64,000 bases of DNA from Urechis unicinctus (GCA_034190875.2 CM067345.1:22111539-22175538); one strand, 5' to 3'; shown: positions 39,956 through 54,905, numbered from the stretch's first letter. Notes: a model not told the origin generated them from the sequence alone. Numbers and translations are program-made.

Positions 39956-40706
39956 TGCGGCGATGACGCTAGGCCAATTTTTTTTTACATGTATTTATTC
40001 ATTAATGTTGAATTTACACTTTGACATGCATAGCCTTTCGTATGTATGATTAAATTCGACAGATGTAATCCCGGCCGGATTATAATCTCGCTGGTTACAA
40101 AGCATGAACCCACGACACCATAAGTTCCTATGATTGCGTCATCGGTGATTCCAAGAATGGATGAGGTACTGTTGTAGGTAACGCGACGCTTTCATTACGA
40201 CGCACTCCTGCTCGCGGCCTCCACTACAACACGCGTCGTCTGTTCCTCCTCAATCGTCGCCCGTCTAACAGCATTAGTCCCGTGCTGATTGTTTCCTCGA
40301 GTCGGCAACAGGACTATATGTTATAGCTCATCTCGCCTTAATCAGACAAGGCGGCACATATGCATGTTAACTATTCACGGTGAAACGAGCAACTAACTGG
40401 TTATGCTTGCCCGAGTAATTGTCATCAGATTGTCTGCTAAAGGTGGATCTCCGGGATGCAGTGAAGTACATGGCCCACAGGCCCTCGAGTCTTGAAACAC
40501 CCCTCTATGACGGCCACTCATATAAATATAGCTGTTTGACTTGTACATGACATCAGTCGAATTCTCCTCTAGTGCCACTGTCACATGGGATGATGTTTGT
40601 ACATCGTCCCCTAATTGGTTGCACCTACCCAATGACAAATCGGTTCTCGAAGAATCTGCTGCTGTATCGTACATAACGCAAGGTCGTCACCTTCATGACC
40701 ACAACT
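39956..40706. other. Unique non-coding stretch
   Basis: Frames at 40393-40726 on both strands have no recognised domain. Nothing else is seen. Confidence 0.5.
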
Positions 40707-40790
40707 TGCCATTGTTTGATTGTTGACATTGTTTGATTGTTGACATTGTTTGATTGTTGACATTGTTTGATTGTTGACATTGTTTGACTA
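40707..40790. repeat. 17-bp tandem repeat, 5 copies
   Basis: GACATTGTTTGATTGTT is repeated with almost no divergence, suggesting recent expansion. Confidence 0.95.
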
Positions 40791-41097
40791 CCGTAACTCC
40801 ATTGATTTAGATCACGGCAGGGTTAACGATCGGGCCATGAAATGCATAACGGATGCAATATAATTTTTCATTGTAATCAAAATGTGTATGCTTTAAACTG
40901 TACATTATGCCATTTGACATTATTTTGTCTTGCGACCTCAGATGAACTCGGAGGTCAAATTTCATTTGCCCTTGATGATAATCAACATGAAAAGCTACCT
41001 CAAGTGTGCTACCTTCTGCAACGAAAAGCAGGCATACAGACTGCCATACAATCTAACACACACACACAAACATTGACACAGTTGTATACATATATAC

Positions 41098-41188
<91 letters not shown>

Positions 41189-41266
41189 ATGTATGTGTGT
41201 GTGTGTGAGAGAGAGAGTGTGTGTGTGTGTGTGTGTATGTGTGTGTATGTGGGGGGGGGGGGGGGG
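41098..41266. repeat. (TA)n-(GT)n-(G)n microsatellite
   Basis: About 40 TA repeats are followed by interrupted GT repeats and a G16 run. They explain the poly-IY, HTHT and CVCV frames on both strands. Confidence 0.95.
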
Positions 41267-41518
41267 CGGGGGTAGTTGCTGAGAGCATGTCCACGGAGTA
41301 TGCTGTACAAACCATACCATAGCCCCGTCAGAAAAGAACAAATGAACTCTCTGCAAAATAATACTTTTGGAAAAAAGCCGGTTGATGTCACACAGCTTGT
41401 GAGTGAGCTTTCTGCGTTGATGGCAAGTTGATAGGCATGCAATAAGATAGTAATGGGATGACTGGTAACAAATGTGATCGCGTTTCCTTGTAGAACGCTG
41501 ATTGTGGTATGCTTCCAA

Positions 41519-41920
41519 GTTTACGTTACCGTATGAGAGGCAGTAACGACTGACGTAAGTGCAGTTTACGTTACCGTATGAGAGGCAGTAACGATTGGCG
41601 TAAGTTCAGTTTACGTTTCTGGATGAGAGGCAGGAACGACTGACGTAAGTGCAGTTTACTTTACCGTGTGAGAGGCAGTAACGACTGGCGTAAGTGCAGT
41701 TTACGTTACCGTGAGAGAGCCAGGAACGACTGGCGTAAGTTCAGTTTACGTTTCTGGGTGAGAGGCAGGAACGACTGACATAAGTGCAGTTTACGTTTCT
41801 GGGTGAGAGGCAGGAACGACTGACGTAAGTGCAGTTTACGTTACCGTGTGAGAGGCAGTAACGACTGGCGTAAGTTCAGTTTACGTTTCTGGGTGAGAGG
41901 CAGGAACGACCGGCGTAAGT
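41519..41920. repeat. 45-bp minisatellite, 9 copies
   Basis: The unit is TTTACGTTACCGTATGAGAG, GCAGTAACGACTGACGTAAG, TGCAG. The GTAACG element alternates with GGAACG, and TGACGTAA (a bZIP/CRE-like word) is present in three copies and TGGCGTAA in most of the rest. Confidence 0.92.
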
Positions 41921-43813
<1,893 letters not shown>

Positions 43814-43816
<3 letters not shown>

Positions 43817-46081
43817 GCCGTCATTGCCAACTCTTCATTTTCTTCCCTGTCATTTGACCCTCACAATGAAAAGCCTCTTTCCTAACCCCCTATTTGGCCC
43901 TCATATAACATGAACCTCATTTGTCAACCACTGTAGCCGAAAACATGAACAGCAACTCACACTCCTATCCTTCACTGCAATGAGACAATATAAGCACCCC
44001 GCGCAAGCACCCCCCCCCCCCCACACACACACATACACCCGCCACCCCATCCCATTAGCTGAATACACCACGTCGACCATTCACCCGCTTGCCATATTCA
44101 CCCATACCACTTTCTACGCAATTCACCAGCTTGTAGACTAAGTTCATTCCTTGCACCAAAGCAACCAACGAAATTGCTCATTGTCAATTCCACTCTGTCG
44201 ACAAGCCTGCCCAACAGGACTCGTCAGCTCACAGACTTATTCGACATTCCTCTGTCTCCTTTTCCGAACCAGCTTTATGACCCGCGAACGTTTTCACATC
44301 CCCGCCTCATCCTGCTTCAGCAACTGGTGTTGTGTAAGGTGCTGAGGATGCCTGTGACCATCAGCTCGCTGGTTACCATCCCGCCACTGGCTCTCCTAAT
44401 AACGCATCATCTTAGGCGGGCTGCTCCGTCCCGGACTAATTAACCAAGCCTACCCCGTCTTCCCCTCCCCACCCCTACTATGACCCCCACCCCCCCCCCC
44501 CCCCCTTCCACTTCCCCGACTTCGCTGGCAAGCCGTACTCCAACGCCTTGTCTGTGACCCACTTATTTGATGACGTGGCAGATTTGCAGTGCTTAGCACG
44601 GATCCAAAGAGAGTTGGGGTGATAAATGGAAGACCCAAAAAGAGTCCCTGACCTACCACACGACGCGCATCTTATGGCTGGACTGCAGGGATCACTGCCT
44701 GGCCGTTAGTGTCACGCGGATGTGTTGACCCCTCGTGATCGGATCACATTCGCTTCATCGATGTTTACTGGTCGTCCATTTGGCCCATAAATGTTGATTG
44801 ATGTTCGTGTCAGAGCGGCATCATGGGAAGTGATCCGAGCCTGTAGCGTGGCTTGATTAGGAGTGGGTGGATCAATCAGCATGACGCAATCTCCATTGGT
44901 TCAATGTATGGGTCGATATGAGTGTGGAAGTTTGCACATGATCGGGTATTAATTGTGTTGAGTGTGAATGATTGCGAATATTGATTGTGATATTTGAACG
45001 GTTGCGAACGATTGTTTATTTATGATTGACTTTGAAGATTTATTCCATTAAGATTGTTAAGTTTCAATGATTGTGGGGTGATTGTGAAGTAAGCTGACTT
45101 TTGCGTATTGTTGTACATCGATTACAGTGTTTGTCAGAGGTTGTGTTAGATTGCATATGGCATGAGCCGTCATTGAATGCACTGATATGCTGTGATTGAT
45201 CCATTATAACGGAGGGCTAGGCTGGTTGCATCAACAGCGGCCAGGCTGTTTGACTGCGACCTTTTCATGCTGCGTCGATGTGATGCAATTACGTAAAGGT
45301 TAATGTGGTAGCAAGCGGCAAGTTTTCCCTGGGATCAACACGGATTGGTTTGATGCTAAACTCTTTGTTCTTGTTTTCTGATGTGTCTTGTAATGGGTGG
45401 GTGGGTGTTGGGGAGTTCACGAGGTTATTTCCATCCCAGGTGTCCCAGGGCTGGTCGGTTGTTAAATGCACACTATGAGGTATGTAGGTTTGCCGCCTGG
45501 TGCTCGGAACCTTGACATAGAAATCCAAGAGAATATTGGATACCAACGAACAAATCTCGACCGCTTCACGTTGGCATCCGAGCAGCTATGTAAGATTGAG
45601 CTTATCGGTTCTCTGAAATTCATCATAGAGATGTCATCTTTTATCCATCTGGCCGATTTACGCTCGGAAACCTAATATCACATTCCGATCGCGTTTAGGA
45701 CAGGCTTGTGAGCGCGACAGTGTCTCTTCCTGTCGGGATGGGGAGGTTTACGTGCACAGAGACCGGGGATTGCATCGACACAATATTCATCAATGAAGCT
45801 GTAGGGCACGCGCGATACCCTTGAAGTCGGGGCTCGGCGCGAGTCGTGATTCTACTCGCCCGGCTAACCGTATCCCTTGTTGGTCATCGCTGGCAAACCC
45901 TCTCCCCGCTTCCAGGGCATTTAAAGGCCTTGATGATCTGAGCTAACGGATCGAACCCCGCTCCGGTCAAGTTGCTGCTGCAGCTGCAGTTGTTAATCCT
46001 TTTTTAAAGTGGAGTGATGGTGTGGGTGGATATAAGTGGAGGCTGACAAAGCTTAGCCAAGCCAGCAGGCGAGGTGGACAG
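43814..46081. other. Mostly unique stretch with C-rich runs
   Basis: C runs occur at about 44011 and 44490. One ORF at 44174 is listed separately. 44930-45060 is a loose repetition of GATTGTGAA/GATTGCGAA. A B-box-like GGGTTCGATCCG on the minus strand at about 45950 lacks a convincing A box. Confidence 0.45.
44174..44443 (+). CDS. Hypothetical ORF, possible 3' exon
   Basis: 89-codon frame with protein-like composition in its second half: LTDLFDIPLSPFPNQLYD, then RLILLQQLVLCKVLRMPV and a hydrophobic stretch ISSLVTIPPLALLITHHL before a basic end and a stop. TCAGCTCACAG at about 44225-44235 could be a splice acceptor. I recognise no family; an overlapping shorter frame and the lack of other exons nearby keep this weak. 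Confidence 0.22.
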   Translation: MLIVNSTLSTSLPNRTRQLTDLFDIPLSPFPNQLYDPRTFSHPRLILLQQLVLCKVLRMPVTISSLVTIPPLALLITHHLRRAAPSRTN

Positions 46082-46324
46082 AGCGCGCGTGGTCAACAAT
46101 TATGATATGGGCGGCGGGTGGTAACGACCAAAGCTAGTCCAGGTGACAGCCATATTGTACAGTTGAAGGGAAGAAGCTACTGGTATTGTCCACTGCGCAC
46201 GGAATTCGACGCGGGATGCGATCGCTCGCTCACTCACTCGCTCCGCCGACACCGCTGCAACAGGACAAACAGCCATTTTGCTCCGACCTGGCCGTTGAGT
46301 GAGAGCGGCCGGATGATGCGAATG
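46082..46324 (+). promoter_or_regulatory. CpG-rich promoter and candidate non-coding first exon
   Basis: CpG-dense sequence with two YY1-type words, GCCATATTG (about 46149) and GCCATTTTG (46272-46280). It ends at GCGAATG|GTAAGT, a near-perfect splice donor at 46324/46325. YY1 sites close to the start are common in TATA-less metazoan promoters. The next good acceptor in the same direction, 1.7 kb on at 48017, opens an exon with an ATG. The transcription start is unknown, so the left limit is approximate. Confidence 0.45.
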
Positions 46325-48017
46325 GTAAGTGCGTCTGTCCATTGGCGCTGGTGAAATCGGCCACCGCAGACGCAGCCAGACATCAGCGACGGATGGGCGC
46401 TACTTGCAGGAGAGCGCGCGGCGTTAGCTTTCTACGCCTAACCCTGCCGCTGTGTTTATGATGGCCAGCTTGTGTGAACTCTTACGTCAGCAGCGCTATA
46501 ACAATCCGTCAGCTCGCTTGTAAACGCGCTGCAACATAGAAAGTCCTTGCTGTTTCATGCAGTTTCGGCATCGCTAGCATCAGCAGCAACAAGACAATCC
46601 GAGCTAGTGAAGGTTTTCTACGAAGCGATGTAGATGATGCTATCAACTGGGATGACACGAGGATAGTTTATAGTGACCTCACGGCCTTCATGCGCGTCGT
46701 CCGCCCGTACTTCGTCTCTATCACCATCTACAAGCCTCGACTCGGGGGCCTTTCTGTTTTATTGATAAGCGATTGGCGTTGAGCAAGCCAAACACAGGAA
46801 GGCTTGACTACTGCATCAGCTATACATATGCAACAAACACGTAGGCGAGAACCTGTTTCTAGGGATACCCATTGTTATTGTATTTTCACGTGGAGTGGCA
46901 ATAGCAGCGTTCGTCTATTGGCATTGACGTGCAGCGGCCAGTGAGTGAACGACTCACATAGCGGATATAAAACCACGCACTAACAGCTTCTTGGCTGCTC
47001 TGATATTCTCGGTTTGAGATGTGAGAGAGAGGCGAGATGGTCGTCGTGAATGAGGTGTCTTGATGCCGGCGCTAACGGGTTGCATTCTCATACTTTCATC
47101 AGGCTGTGTGCTGCTTGCTTGGCTCGCCGCAGTCGCTTTCCTTTCACCAGCAACGCCTGTCGATCTCGGGTGTATCTCAGCCAACCTAGCCCGCTTGTAT
47201 TGTGTTTCTGAGTCGGTGGGTGATAATATAGATACCACACTTTCCACCCGACACAGGTTTTCAGGAAGTGAACGCCAAGGTGTAAAATCGAGGACCTCGA
47301 CACGAGCTGATTATGGCTGGATAGACACGGATCTGATTGCTACCTGCTGAGCTCCCAGTACAATGCTGCTCGTTCAACAATTGCGAGAGGGAAGACATTG
47401 AACTGGCTTCATCTAGAGTTGGAGTTTTTTCGGAGCCAAGGCTTTTTTGATGCCTTACATCGATGTGTGGCATTTCCATTCACCAGTAGTGGGAAGATAA
47501 TGCAAATCCCGTGAAGTGAACAATGGTAGCGAAGCACTGCTCATTGCTTTACTCCTCCTCGTGTCATTTGATGCTATTACGGAGGAATTCAGCCAAATTA
47601 GGCGCCAAGAAAAAGTGAATGCTGAGTGTATTGGCAGGATAGGTCGTTTAGGATTTGCGCCCAGGAGTCAAGCTGACAACTTCTCTTATTCATGGGAATA
47701 TATCTATGCCAATTGATTTCTAAATATTTGCAAATGTTCTCGTGTTTGAGAGTTGTTGCATTCATGTATGGTTGTGAAGAGTGATCATTCGAGCTAGCTC
47801 CAGTAGCTATGGGTGTATTCGTGACAAGTCTAAGTCAGTCGTCCATTTATCGTTCGTGTAACTGGACTACTTCGCCATCCTTTCAACAACATATATATAT
47901 GCACGGTACGACGTCTCGTAGACACGGCTTTCACGGGCGTTTGTGATATCGCATACTAATCATCACCAAAGCGCTGGCAAATCACGTCGAATTCCTCTTT
48001 TTCTGCCGTGCTGACAG
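46325..48017 (+). other. Candidate intron 1
   Basis: Lies between GTAAGT at 46325 and CTGACAG at 48011-48017. It contains frames at 46954-47350 and a GTG-initiated frame at 47516-47716 with a hydrophobic start. None has recognised domains. The ATG frame at 46453-46515 is only 20 codons. Confidence 0.4.
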
Positions 48018-48248
48018 TAACCACCGGCTTTCCATATGAGTGGCTTGCTACGTCAGTGCCTCGGCGGGAAGCAAAAGCATACGGCCAAAAGCTCGGCCAG
48101 GTCGTCGCCGATCGTCTCTGCCCGCCGAGACACGACGACCTCAGACTCGGAGGACGACGAGGATGACGAAAATATGACTATTTTGCACGTGACACCTCGC
48201 GAGAGACATGTCAGCGTGCAATGCAACGTACTCCCCGGCCTGGTCACG
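48018..48248 (+). CDS. Candidate first coding exon, unknown gene
   Basis: Begins after a strong acceptor (TCCTCTTTTTCTGCCG, TGCTGACAG|) and ends at GGTCACG|GTAGGT. The three bases after the acceptor are TAA, in frame with the ATG at 48036, so translation must start within this exon. From that ATG there are exactly 71 codons, phase 0. The peptide has a basic Ser-rich part (KQKHTAKSSARSSPIVSARR), then an acidic run (TTTSDSEDDEDDEN) and then HVTPRERHVSVQCNVLPGL. SDSEDDEDDE is a plausible CK2 phosphorylation cluster. I do not recognise the gene. The combination of acceptor, upstream stop, ATG and donor is hard to obtain by chance. Confidence 0.55.
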
Positions 48249-51200
48249 GTAGGTTCAGATTCATTGTTTGTCTCTGTTGTTCATTGTTTTCACAATCGTC
48301 TACGTGTTGGTTGACATAACAAATGAGTTGTCACGGTGATTGACTCCGGGGGTCGGGGAGGTTGTATTATTACCAATTTCATTGCGCCGCGTATTAATGC
48401 AGTCTCCTCACCATCGCTCAACACACTTTCACTCAGTCCCCATGGATTAGGTGGCTAACCCATCACTTCGACCTGTTGGACTATTTTCCAGGAAATACAC
48501 GATGTGTAAGGGTGTTGAATTGACAAAATTCGCAGCCGACGGAAACGTGTATATTGGGGAAACAAAACTACATTTATAATGCCTTGTAACAGGGAAGGAA
48601 TACGTTAGGGTCAGGGATGATGAGACCTCACCCCCACCCCCACCCCCCACCTTCATATCGTTCTTTGATAACTCTATTTTTTTCTGCCTCCCTATATCTT
48701 GATTTCCCTATGTACTATCACCGTCATGTACGGTGTATAGTATATGTCCTTGACCTCCTAGGCTGTGTTGAAATGGGGAGGATATATGGTGTGTCTGTTC
48801 ATGCGCGTGTGTGTGTGTCTTTATTGCAAGGGTGTTGCTTGCAATGTCTCGGCTTCTACTGAAACAGTATAGGGCCAACTCTTGATGAGACGCTCGAAAG
48901 AAAGCATTTAAACACCAAGGGGAAAAATAGCAACTCAAAACTATTTCTCCATCGATCTCTCCCCAGCAGCCCCAGTGTCCCCCACACCATACTACAACAC
49001 TCCAAGCGTACTCAATCCTAACTGCACCCCCCCCCCCCCCCCCCCCCCACCCCCGACACTAGTTGCCCAATCGCGTGTAGAAACCCCGCTGACCTACATA
49101 CCCAGGTCATATTCTTTGTGGAGCGTGCGTAGGTTGATCAGGCGGTGCTGTTGGATGGGTCGTTGTGTGTGTGATCGTGGGTGGGGGTTGTCGATGTCAG
49201 ATGGACGTCAAGGTGTACATTGTAACATGGGTCTGGCTTCATATGTGTGTGGGGGGAGGAGGGGAGCTTCTCGGTAAACCCAGCTATCACAATACACCAT
49301 GTATTTATCCTCCTTGTTAATTAACACTTCCTTGCTCTGGATTCACCCAGCTTGATACATACAGGCGGATACAGAGCATCACATTTGTCTTCCTTTTCTG
49401 CCCTATACAAATCGCCGCGTATGGATCTGGCTACTAATGGTGCGCGCTAACTGACCAGTGTTGGCGTCAGATACGGCGAGCTGTTACATTCCGAGCACGG
49501 ACGAAAGCCTGCTCCATTGGTGGCTTATTATAGCAGCCAGCCAGGCTCGTCACTCACTGTATGCTGATGCTGACCTCTATGACCTCTGTGTCGAGTTGCA
49601 CGGTGATGCAATGAGTGGGCCGAATTGCACGTGGACACAAGGATTGGGTCATAAATTGAGTCTTCTTGGTGTTCAAAGTCTTAGCGACATCACGTCAGTG
49701 ATATCGCTGCTGTACTTTATACGGCTTTAGTCGAGTTCATCTATTGAATGTTGCCCTAACTCTAATGAATCTAGTTGCAATCACAGTTTTAATCGGTGTC
49801 AGTGCTTCAAAGGAAAACCCTCACTAAATGATAGAAGTGTTTGATTCCCAAATGTCCCTCCACGCGGTTGACGACGTCTGGTATTCTCCATGGCTGTTTA
49901 CGTCCGGACTTTATGGCCATACTTCTATCTCACGGTTGATTCATCCTTTAACAAGAACTCGATTAAGTGTTTAAGCTTCAATGTAAACCTTGATAAGCTG
50001 TTAATACTTAGTGGTAACTTCTTTACCTTAGTATACACAACAAATTTTTCTTCTGCGCTGCTAAAAATAATCCTCGAAGTTGTCCATGCATCCTCCTCGC
50101 CTGTTAGCCTTCGTAGCAGCTGAATTACGGCCTCTTCATGGTTCGACTCGTGTTTATCTATCGGAGTGCCCCAATTCCCAATTGCCTAGCCCCATTCCAG
50201 TCTCTCAGCACAACACAATGCCCTGTGGTTTTTTTTACCTGGCTCTCCTGCTAAATGAAAAGGCGCACCGGAAGGTTTTACACCAGAAACATACGGTTTT
50301 GTTATTTACATATGATTGGTTCCAGTGAGGTGGTGAATAATAGACAAGTATTAAGTCTGGTCAATAATATGGGGTGGTGGGGGGGGGGGGGGGGGGTGCG
50401 CTGTGGATCATCGTGTGATATTGGGGCATAAAGAATAATCGCAATGTACCTACATAACTAGGTCCGTGTGTGTTTGTGTGTGCGTTCTTGTGAGAGAGTG
50501 GGTATCGGTGTGTGTATGTGATTGCGTACGTTTCTGTGTGTATTTATTATGGCAATATTGTAGATGGCTTTGGTCGTAATATGCAGCCTTGTTCCATCCT
50601 AATGAATTATGCAGCTTAATGTGTATCTCTTTTTGGCGCACATAGCATGTTGACATGAAGATGGCCTGTTTCAGTCGGGTGACGTCACGTGTTAAACACC
50701 GATTAGGTCGTCTTCTATGGATTCATTTGTTGTTGTGTATGTGTTAATATAAAGTCTCATGTGTTTATCAAATTGCAGATACAAATTGCTATCTTTAAAT
50801 ATCAGATATGTTATTAAACTGAGATAAAGACACGTAGATGTTGGCAACGCATTATGGATCCGTCGATGGTTTTTTTGGTTTTTTTCGAAACCCCACTCTT
50901 TGAAGCTCGTCACTCAAAGTGAAAATAATGTTTGATGCAAGATCTAACAAGATTCACTTAAAGCCCTTCATTTGATTAGCATACCCTCCGAACCAGATCA
51001 TGGCTTCACAGAGGCAAGTGAAACGTAATTAGAGGCTGTCCGCTGACGGGGTGCTTGTCTGACGACATTACTAATTCACTGCACCAGAACCGAATGTCAC
51101 GTGGTTAGCGGTGTGTCTTCATTCGCTGGCTCCTGGCGCCATGTTTGCCACATTGCTCCCGCTAGTGAAGCACCTTATGATGGCAGGTATGCTTGGTGGA

Positions 51201-54198
51201 GTGAGCTTTCAACCACCTCTAATGTGATCTTTGATTGACAGCGTTATGAAAGTGGAAAATGTTATTAGTTTTGTGGCACAATTGTGGACGTATTAGTGAT
51301 TTACACTGAAAAGTGCGAGGACCCTAATGCTCCGTCTTTTAGTTTTAATATAAATACATGTTGCTCTATGTAGTAATTGTGAACCAGCGTGGCGAGCGAC
51401 AATACAGGTGAAGCGTGCCTTCATCTGCCTGTCTGGAGTGTTTATTACAATCAGCCATTTGGGGCAATCGCCTGCGCTTGGATATTGTTTGTTCATCTTT
51501 TGTGTGTTTTAAGTGCGTCTATCATCTTGCGTTTTTGTGCCTGCCCGTGTTCTGTATATTACCTTCGTGTGTATCTATTGTTCACAGTGGTAAAATTAAG
51601 GCTGGCTGGATTTCACCCCCTTCCCATAAAGCGATAACAGCGCCGGCTCTTGTTGCATGAGGCAGTGTGCGGACAGCCAAAACCCTGGCTTGTTGCTTAT
51701 TTGCATTCCACTCATTTCTCCCCTACTTACATTGGCTTTTCTGGAATGTGTACTGCTATCTCACCATCTCACCATCTCACCCCCAAATACTCTTACTTAA
51801 GCACCTACTTAATACATTTATCAATACACAGTCGCTCGCTTTCCAGCCGTAGTCAGGCCGCATATATATCCTATAAAATTACCCACGACCATGCATTCAG
51901 TTATTCATGCGCTGTCTCTTTGGCGCCATGAACCCACAAATAACAACACAAATCCAAGCCAATTTCAACTGATGTAATAATTTAAGGGACTAGAGGGGAG
52001 TTGTATTTTGGGCGTCACGATATCGAATTTTTTATTGGAAGGCCATTTTTTGTGCAGTCCTTCTTGATTGTGCTATAGGACCTATGACGTCATTGGCTTG
52101 CTGCGACGGGCTGCAGACGAGACAAACACCGCTAGGAAATGGCGCGCGTCGATCAATATACCTACTCTTCAATTTCGCCCCGCCTCCATTGCCCCCCAAT
52201 GCTTATACTTTAGAGAATTGCCGCCCCTGATTCTTAACGTGCTGTATTGCTGCCCGACTTGGGCTTGCTGGGTAATTGGGTTGCTCGACGATGTGAAATG
52301 TGAGAATATGTCATATGGCTCAAGCGCTTTTCTCTGGGCCTGTGTTTTTTTTTTCTTTCATTAACAGAATACGCTACTACAAGTGGAGGGTTTGTTCTTT
52401 GTCGATTGCATGTCAAGACTTGACTAACGGGATCACCCCGTCCTGTGGAGTGTCTTCGTTAACTCATTACACTCAACGATTTCGTCCTCACCTTGTGTGA
52501 TTTGTACTGCGACTCATGATTCATGGGTGTGAGGTCTGTCAATGTAACACCTTCAAGCTACTTAAGCGGACACTTATATCCTAATTGTTTAGACATCGTC
52601 GACTGATATTCACGAACGCCTCGTTATTGCGAATGCATATGCTAAGTGCGTGCATGTCCGTTACCAACAGGTTTTTCTCTGTTTCACCTTGTACTCGATA
52701 TCCCTGGTAATACTGAGTCAATACACACGAGTATGACGCGTCAAATCTGCTTCCAACTGGCAATACTCTGACCGACTAAATAGCGTCGGCTTCTACTGCC
52801 TCTGTCACACTGACATGTGTTGGTAACGCATATTGATGTACTTGTTGCACGCATCCGGCCATATCGCACATTGCATCGAATTGGTTCTGTTTGTGGGAGG
52901 AGGGGGAGGTTGAATTCAAGATGTGCGTTGTACTTGCGTAAGCTGAACATTATCTCACTCATAAGAATGGGTCAATAGTTAGAAGTCTCTAGACAGGCGA
53001 GCGAAGACGAACCCCAAGTGTGAGACGCTAGGGTACGCGATGTGGGTGGGGGAGAGGGAGATAGCTGGAACATTAACTAATGCTCCTCATGATAGACGTG
53101 CTTGTGTCTTCCTTCCACGCCAATCAAACATCAACACTGCTCAGCCTCAATGAGATCAGCCCCAACTTGTCAATGATGACAACTCGTAGATTGGTGCTGT
53201 TAGCAGTGGTCGGTGACGGTATGAAGCTGGTGAGAAATGGATCTAGGCTCGACTCGGCTTTATGATTTCATTATTTCATTAGGCTTATATCATATCTTTG
53301 TATGAACATGCAAAACGTGATGAGACATTGGTTTATGAATGGGAGGGTAAGTTTGTGATTTAATGGCGCATCCACATTGCAGTGTTACGCAACATAAACC
53401 CTATCAACTGGATTATCAACAACTCTAATTCAAATCAATATCCTAATGTTGTAAGATGTTCTGACTCCCCGAAGCCGTGGATTGGATTCATGATCTGGTC
53501 CAGTGTTTGGCAGCATTCGGAAGGACGATTGACTATAAATCTTGGTGAATGGACTCGAGCACGCCATTTGAGTCCTTAAAGTCCACTCTGGCAGATCCGG
53601 TTCAGTTCTGCGGGGAAGGTCATCGAGCGAGTCAATTCGATATTTGCTCAATCGGCGGTTGTTGCTTAGGATTCCGTTTTTGCCAGAAAGTATGTTACAT
53701 TCTGAATGATGGCTGATCGAGAGCCGCACTCGAATGTTTTAATCCGTACATTGAAAAACATATTATCCTGTCTCCGCAACATATAAATGCTGACGTAAGC
53801 ATTATCTAGGTACGTCGGATGGGTTCGTGCTGCTTTTCGCCGGATCATGAACACAATGATGTATTTCTGTTGATGAGAGATGGGCTTCATGCGCTAATTA
53901 GTCGCAAACTCTCGTCATTTACACAGCCACGTAAGTCTGGCTGTTCTCGTTCTGCGGATAATCACGTTGCCATCGGGACTTGAATGTCGCTAGCTCGCTA
54001 ATAGCCCCCTGCTCGACTTGTTTGTCTTCTCCTGAAAGGAGCCGGCTATTATATGCCACTGAATGAGAAATCACTGATTGTGATAATTAATTCATTACCG
54101 AGAGCCGTGTAAAGCATCGATCGTCAATGAGAAAGTGCTCTCTAAGACAGCTACATAACTACCAATGTGTGTCACGGTAGCGATGATTGTCCCTTATT
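48249..54198. other. Unique non-coding stretch (intron or intergenic)
   Basis: Includes a C22 run at about 49027-49049, a G17 run at about 50380, and a (GT)-rich patch at 50460-50530. Frames at 49458-49730, 51389-51931, 52068-52364 and 53430-53729 show no known domain. Donor-like GTAAGT occurs at about 53347 after MNMQNVMRHWFMNGR, too little to call. Confidence 0.45.
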
Positions 54199-54364
<166 letters not shown>

Positions 54365-54407
54365 CAGGCTGTGAAGATAAAGCTGTTTCGATGTTGTTGC
54401 ATATCAT

Positions 54408-54905
54408 GTGGTCGTCTGATGGTACTGCATATTTCATGTAGTCCTAAAATGATACTGCATATGTTATACAGTCTTTCGATTATGATGCATTTATAATACA
54501 GTCCTTTGATGGTGCTGAACGTGAAATACAGTCCTTTGCTTGAGCTGCATATAAAATACAGTCATTTGATTGAGCTGCATATGAAATGCAGTCCTTTGAT
54601 TGGGCTCGCATGAAATGCAGTCCATTGATTGGGCTGCATATGAAATGCAATCCTTTTATTGGGCTGCATGAAATGCAGTCTTATGGTGTAGCTGCATATG
54701 AAATGCAGTTCTTTGCTTGGGCTGCATGTGAAATGCAGTCCTTTTATGTAGCTGCATATGAAATGCAGTTCTTTGCTTGGGCTGCATATGAAATGCTGTC
54801 CTTTGATGTAGCTGCAGTATGAAATACACTTCTTTGCTTGGGATGCACATGAAATACACTCCTTTGCTTGGGCTGCATATGGAATGCGGTCCTTTGCTTG
54901 GACTG
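54408..54905. repeat. ~30-bp minisatellite with internal palindrome
   Basis: The unit is GGGCTGCATATGAAATGCAG then TCCTTTGCTT, about 16 copies with small length changes. Most copies contain CTGCAT-ATGAA-ATGCAG, a 6-bp-arm hairpin. Frames on both strands (78 and 67 codons) are artefacts. Confidence 0.9.

Noticed and set aside
45945-45965. Minus-strand B box GGGTTCGATCCG suggesting a tRNA or SINE
   Set aside because: No A box at the right distance and no cloverleaf stems.
46453-46515. 20-codon frame MASLCELLRQQRYNNPSARL with fair Kozak
   Set aside because: Too short to support alone; lies in the candidate first intron.
46554-46785. ATG-less frame of about 80 codons following a TTTCATGCAG acceptor-like site
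   Set aside because: No donor at its end, no known domain, and length is within chance for this composition.
47516-47716. 66-codon frame with signal-peptide-like start (ALLIALLLLVSF)
   Set aside because: Begins with GTG; the nearby ATG is in another frame that stops after 31 codons; no splice acceptor supports it.
53305-53346. Short exon MNMQNVMRHWFMNGR before a GTAAGT donor, phase 0
   Set aside because: Only 15 codons in AT-rich DNA; start context is poor, so chance is likely despite the matching phase.
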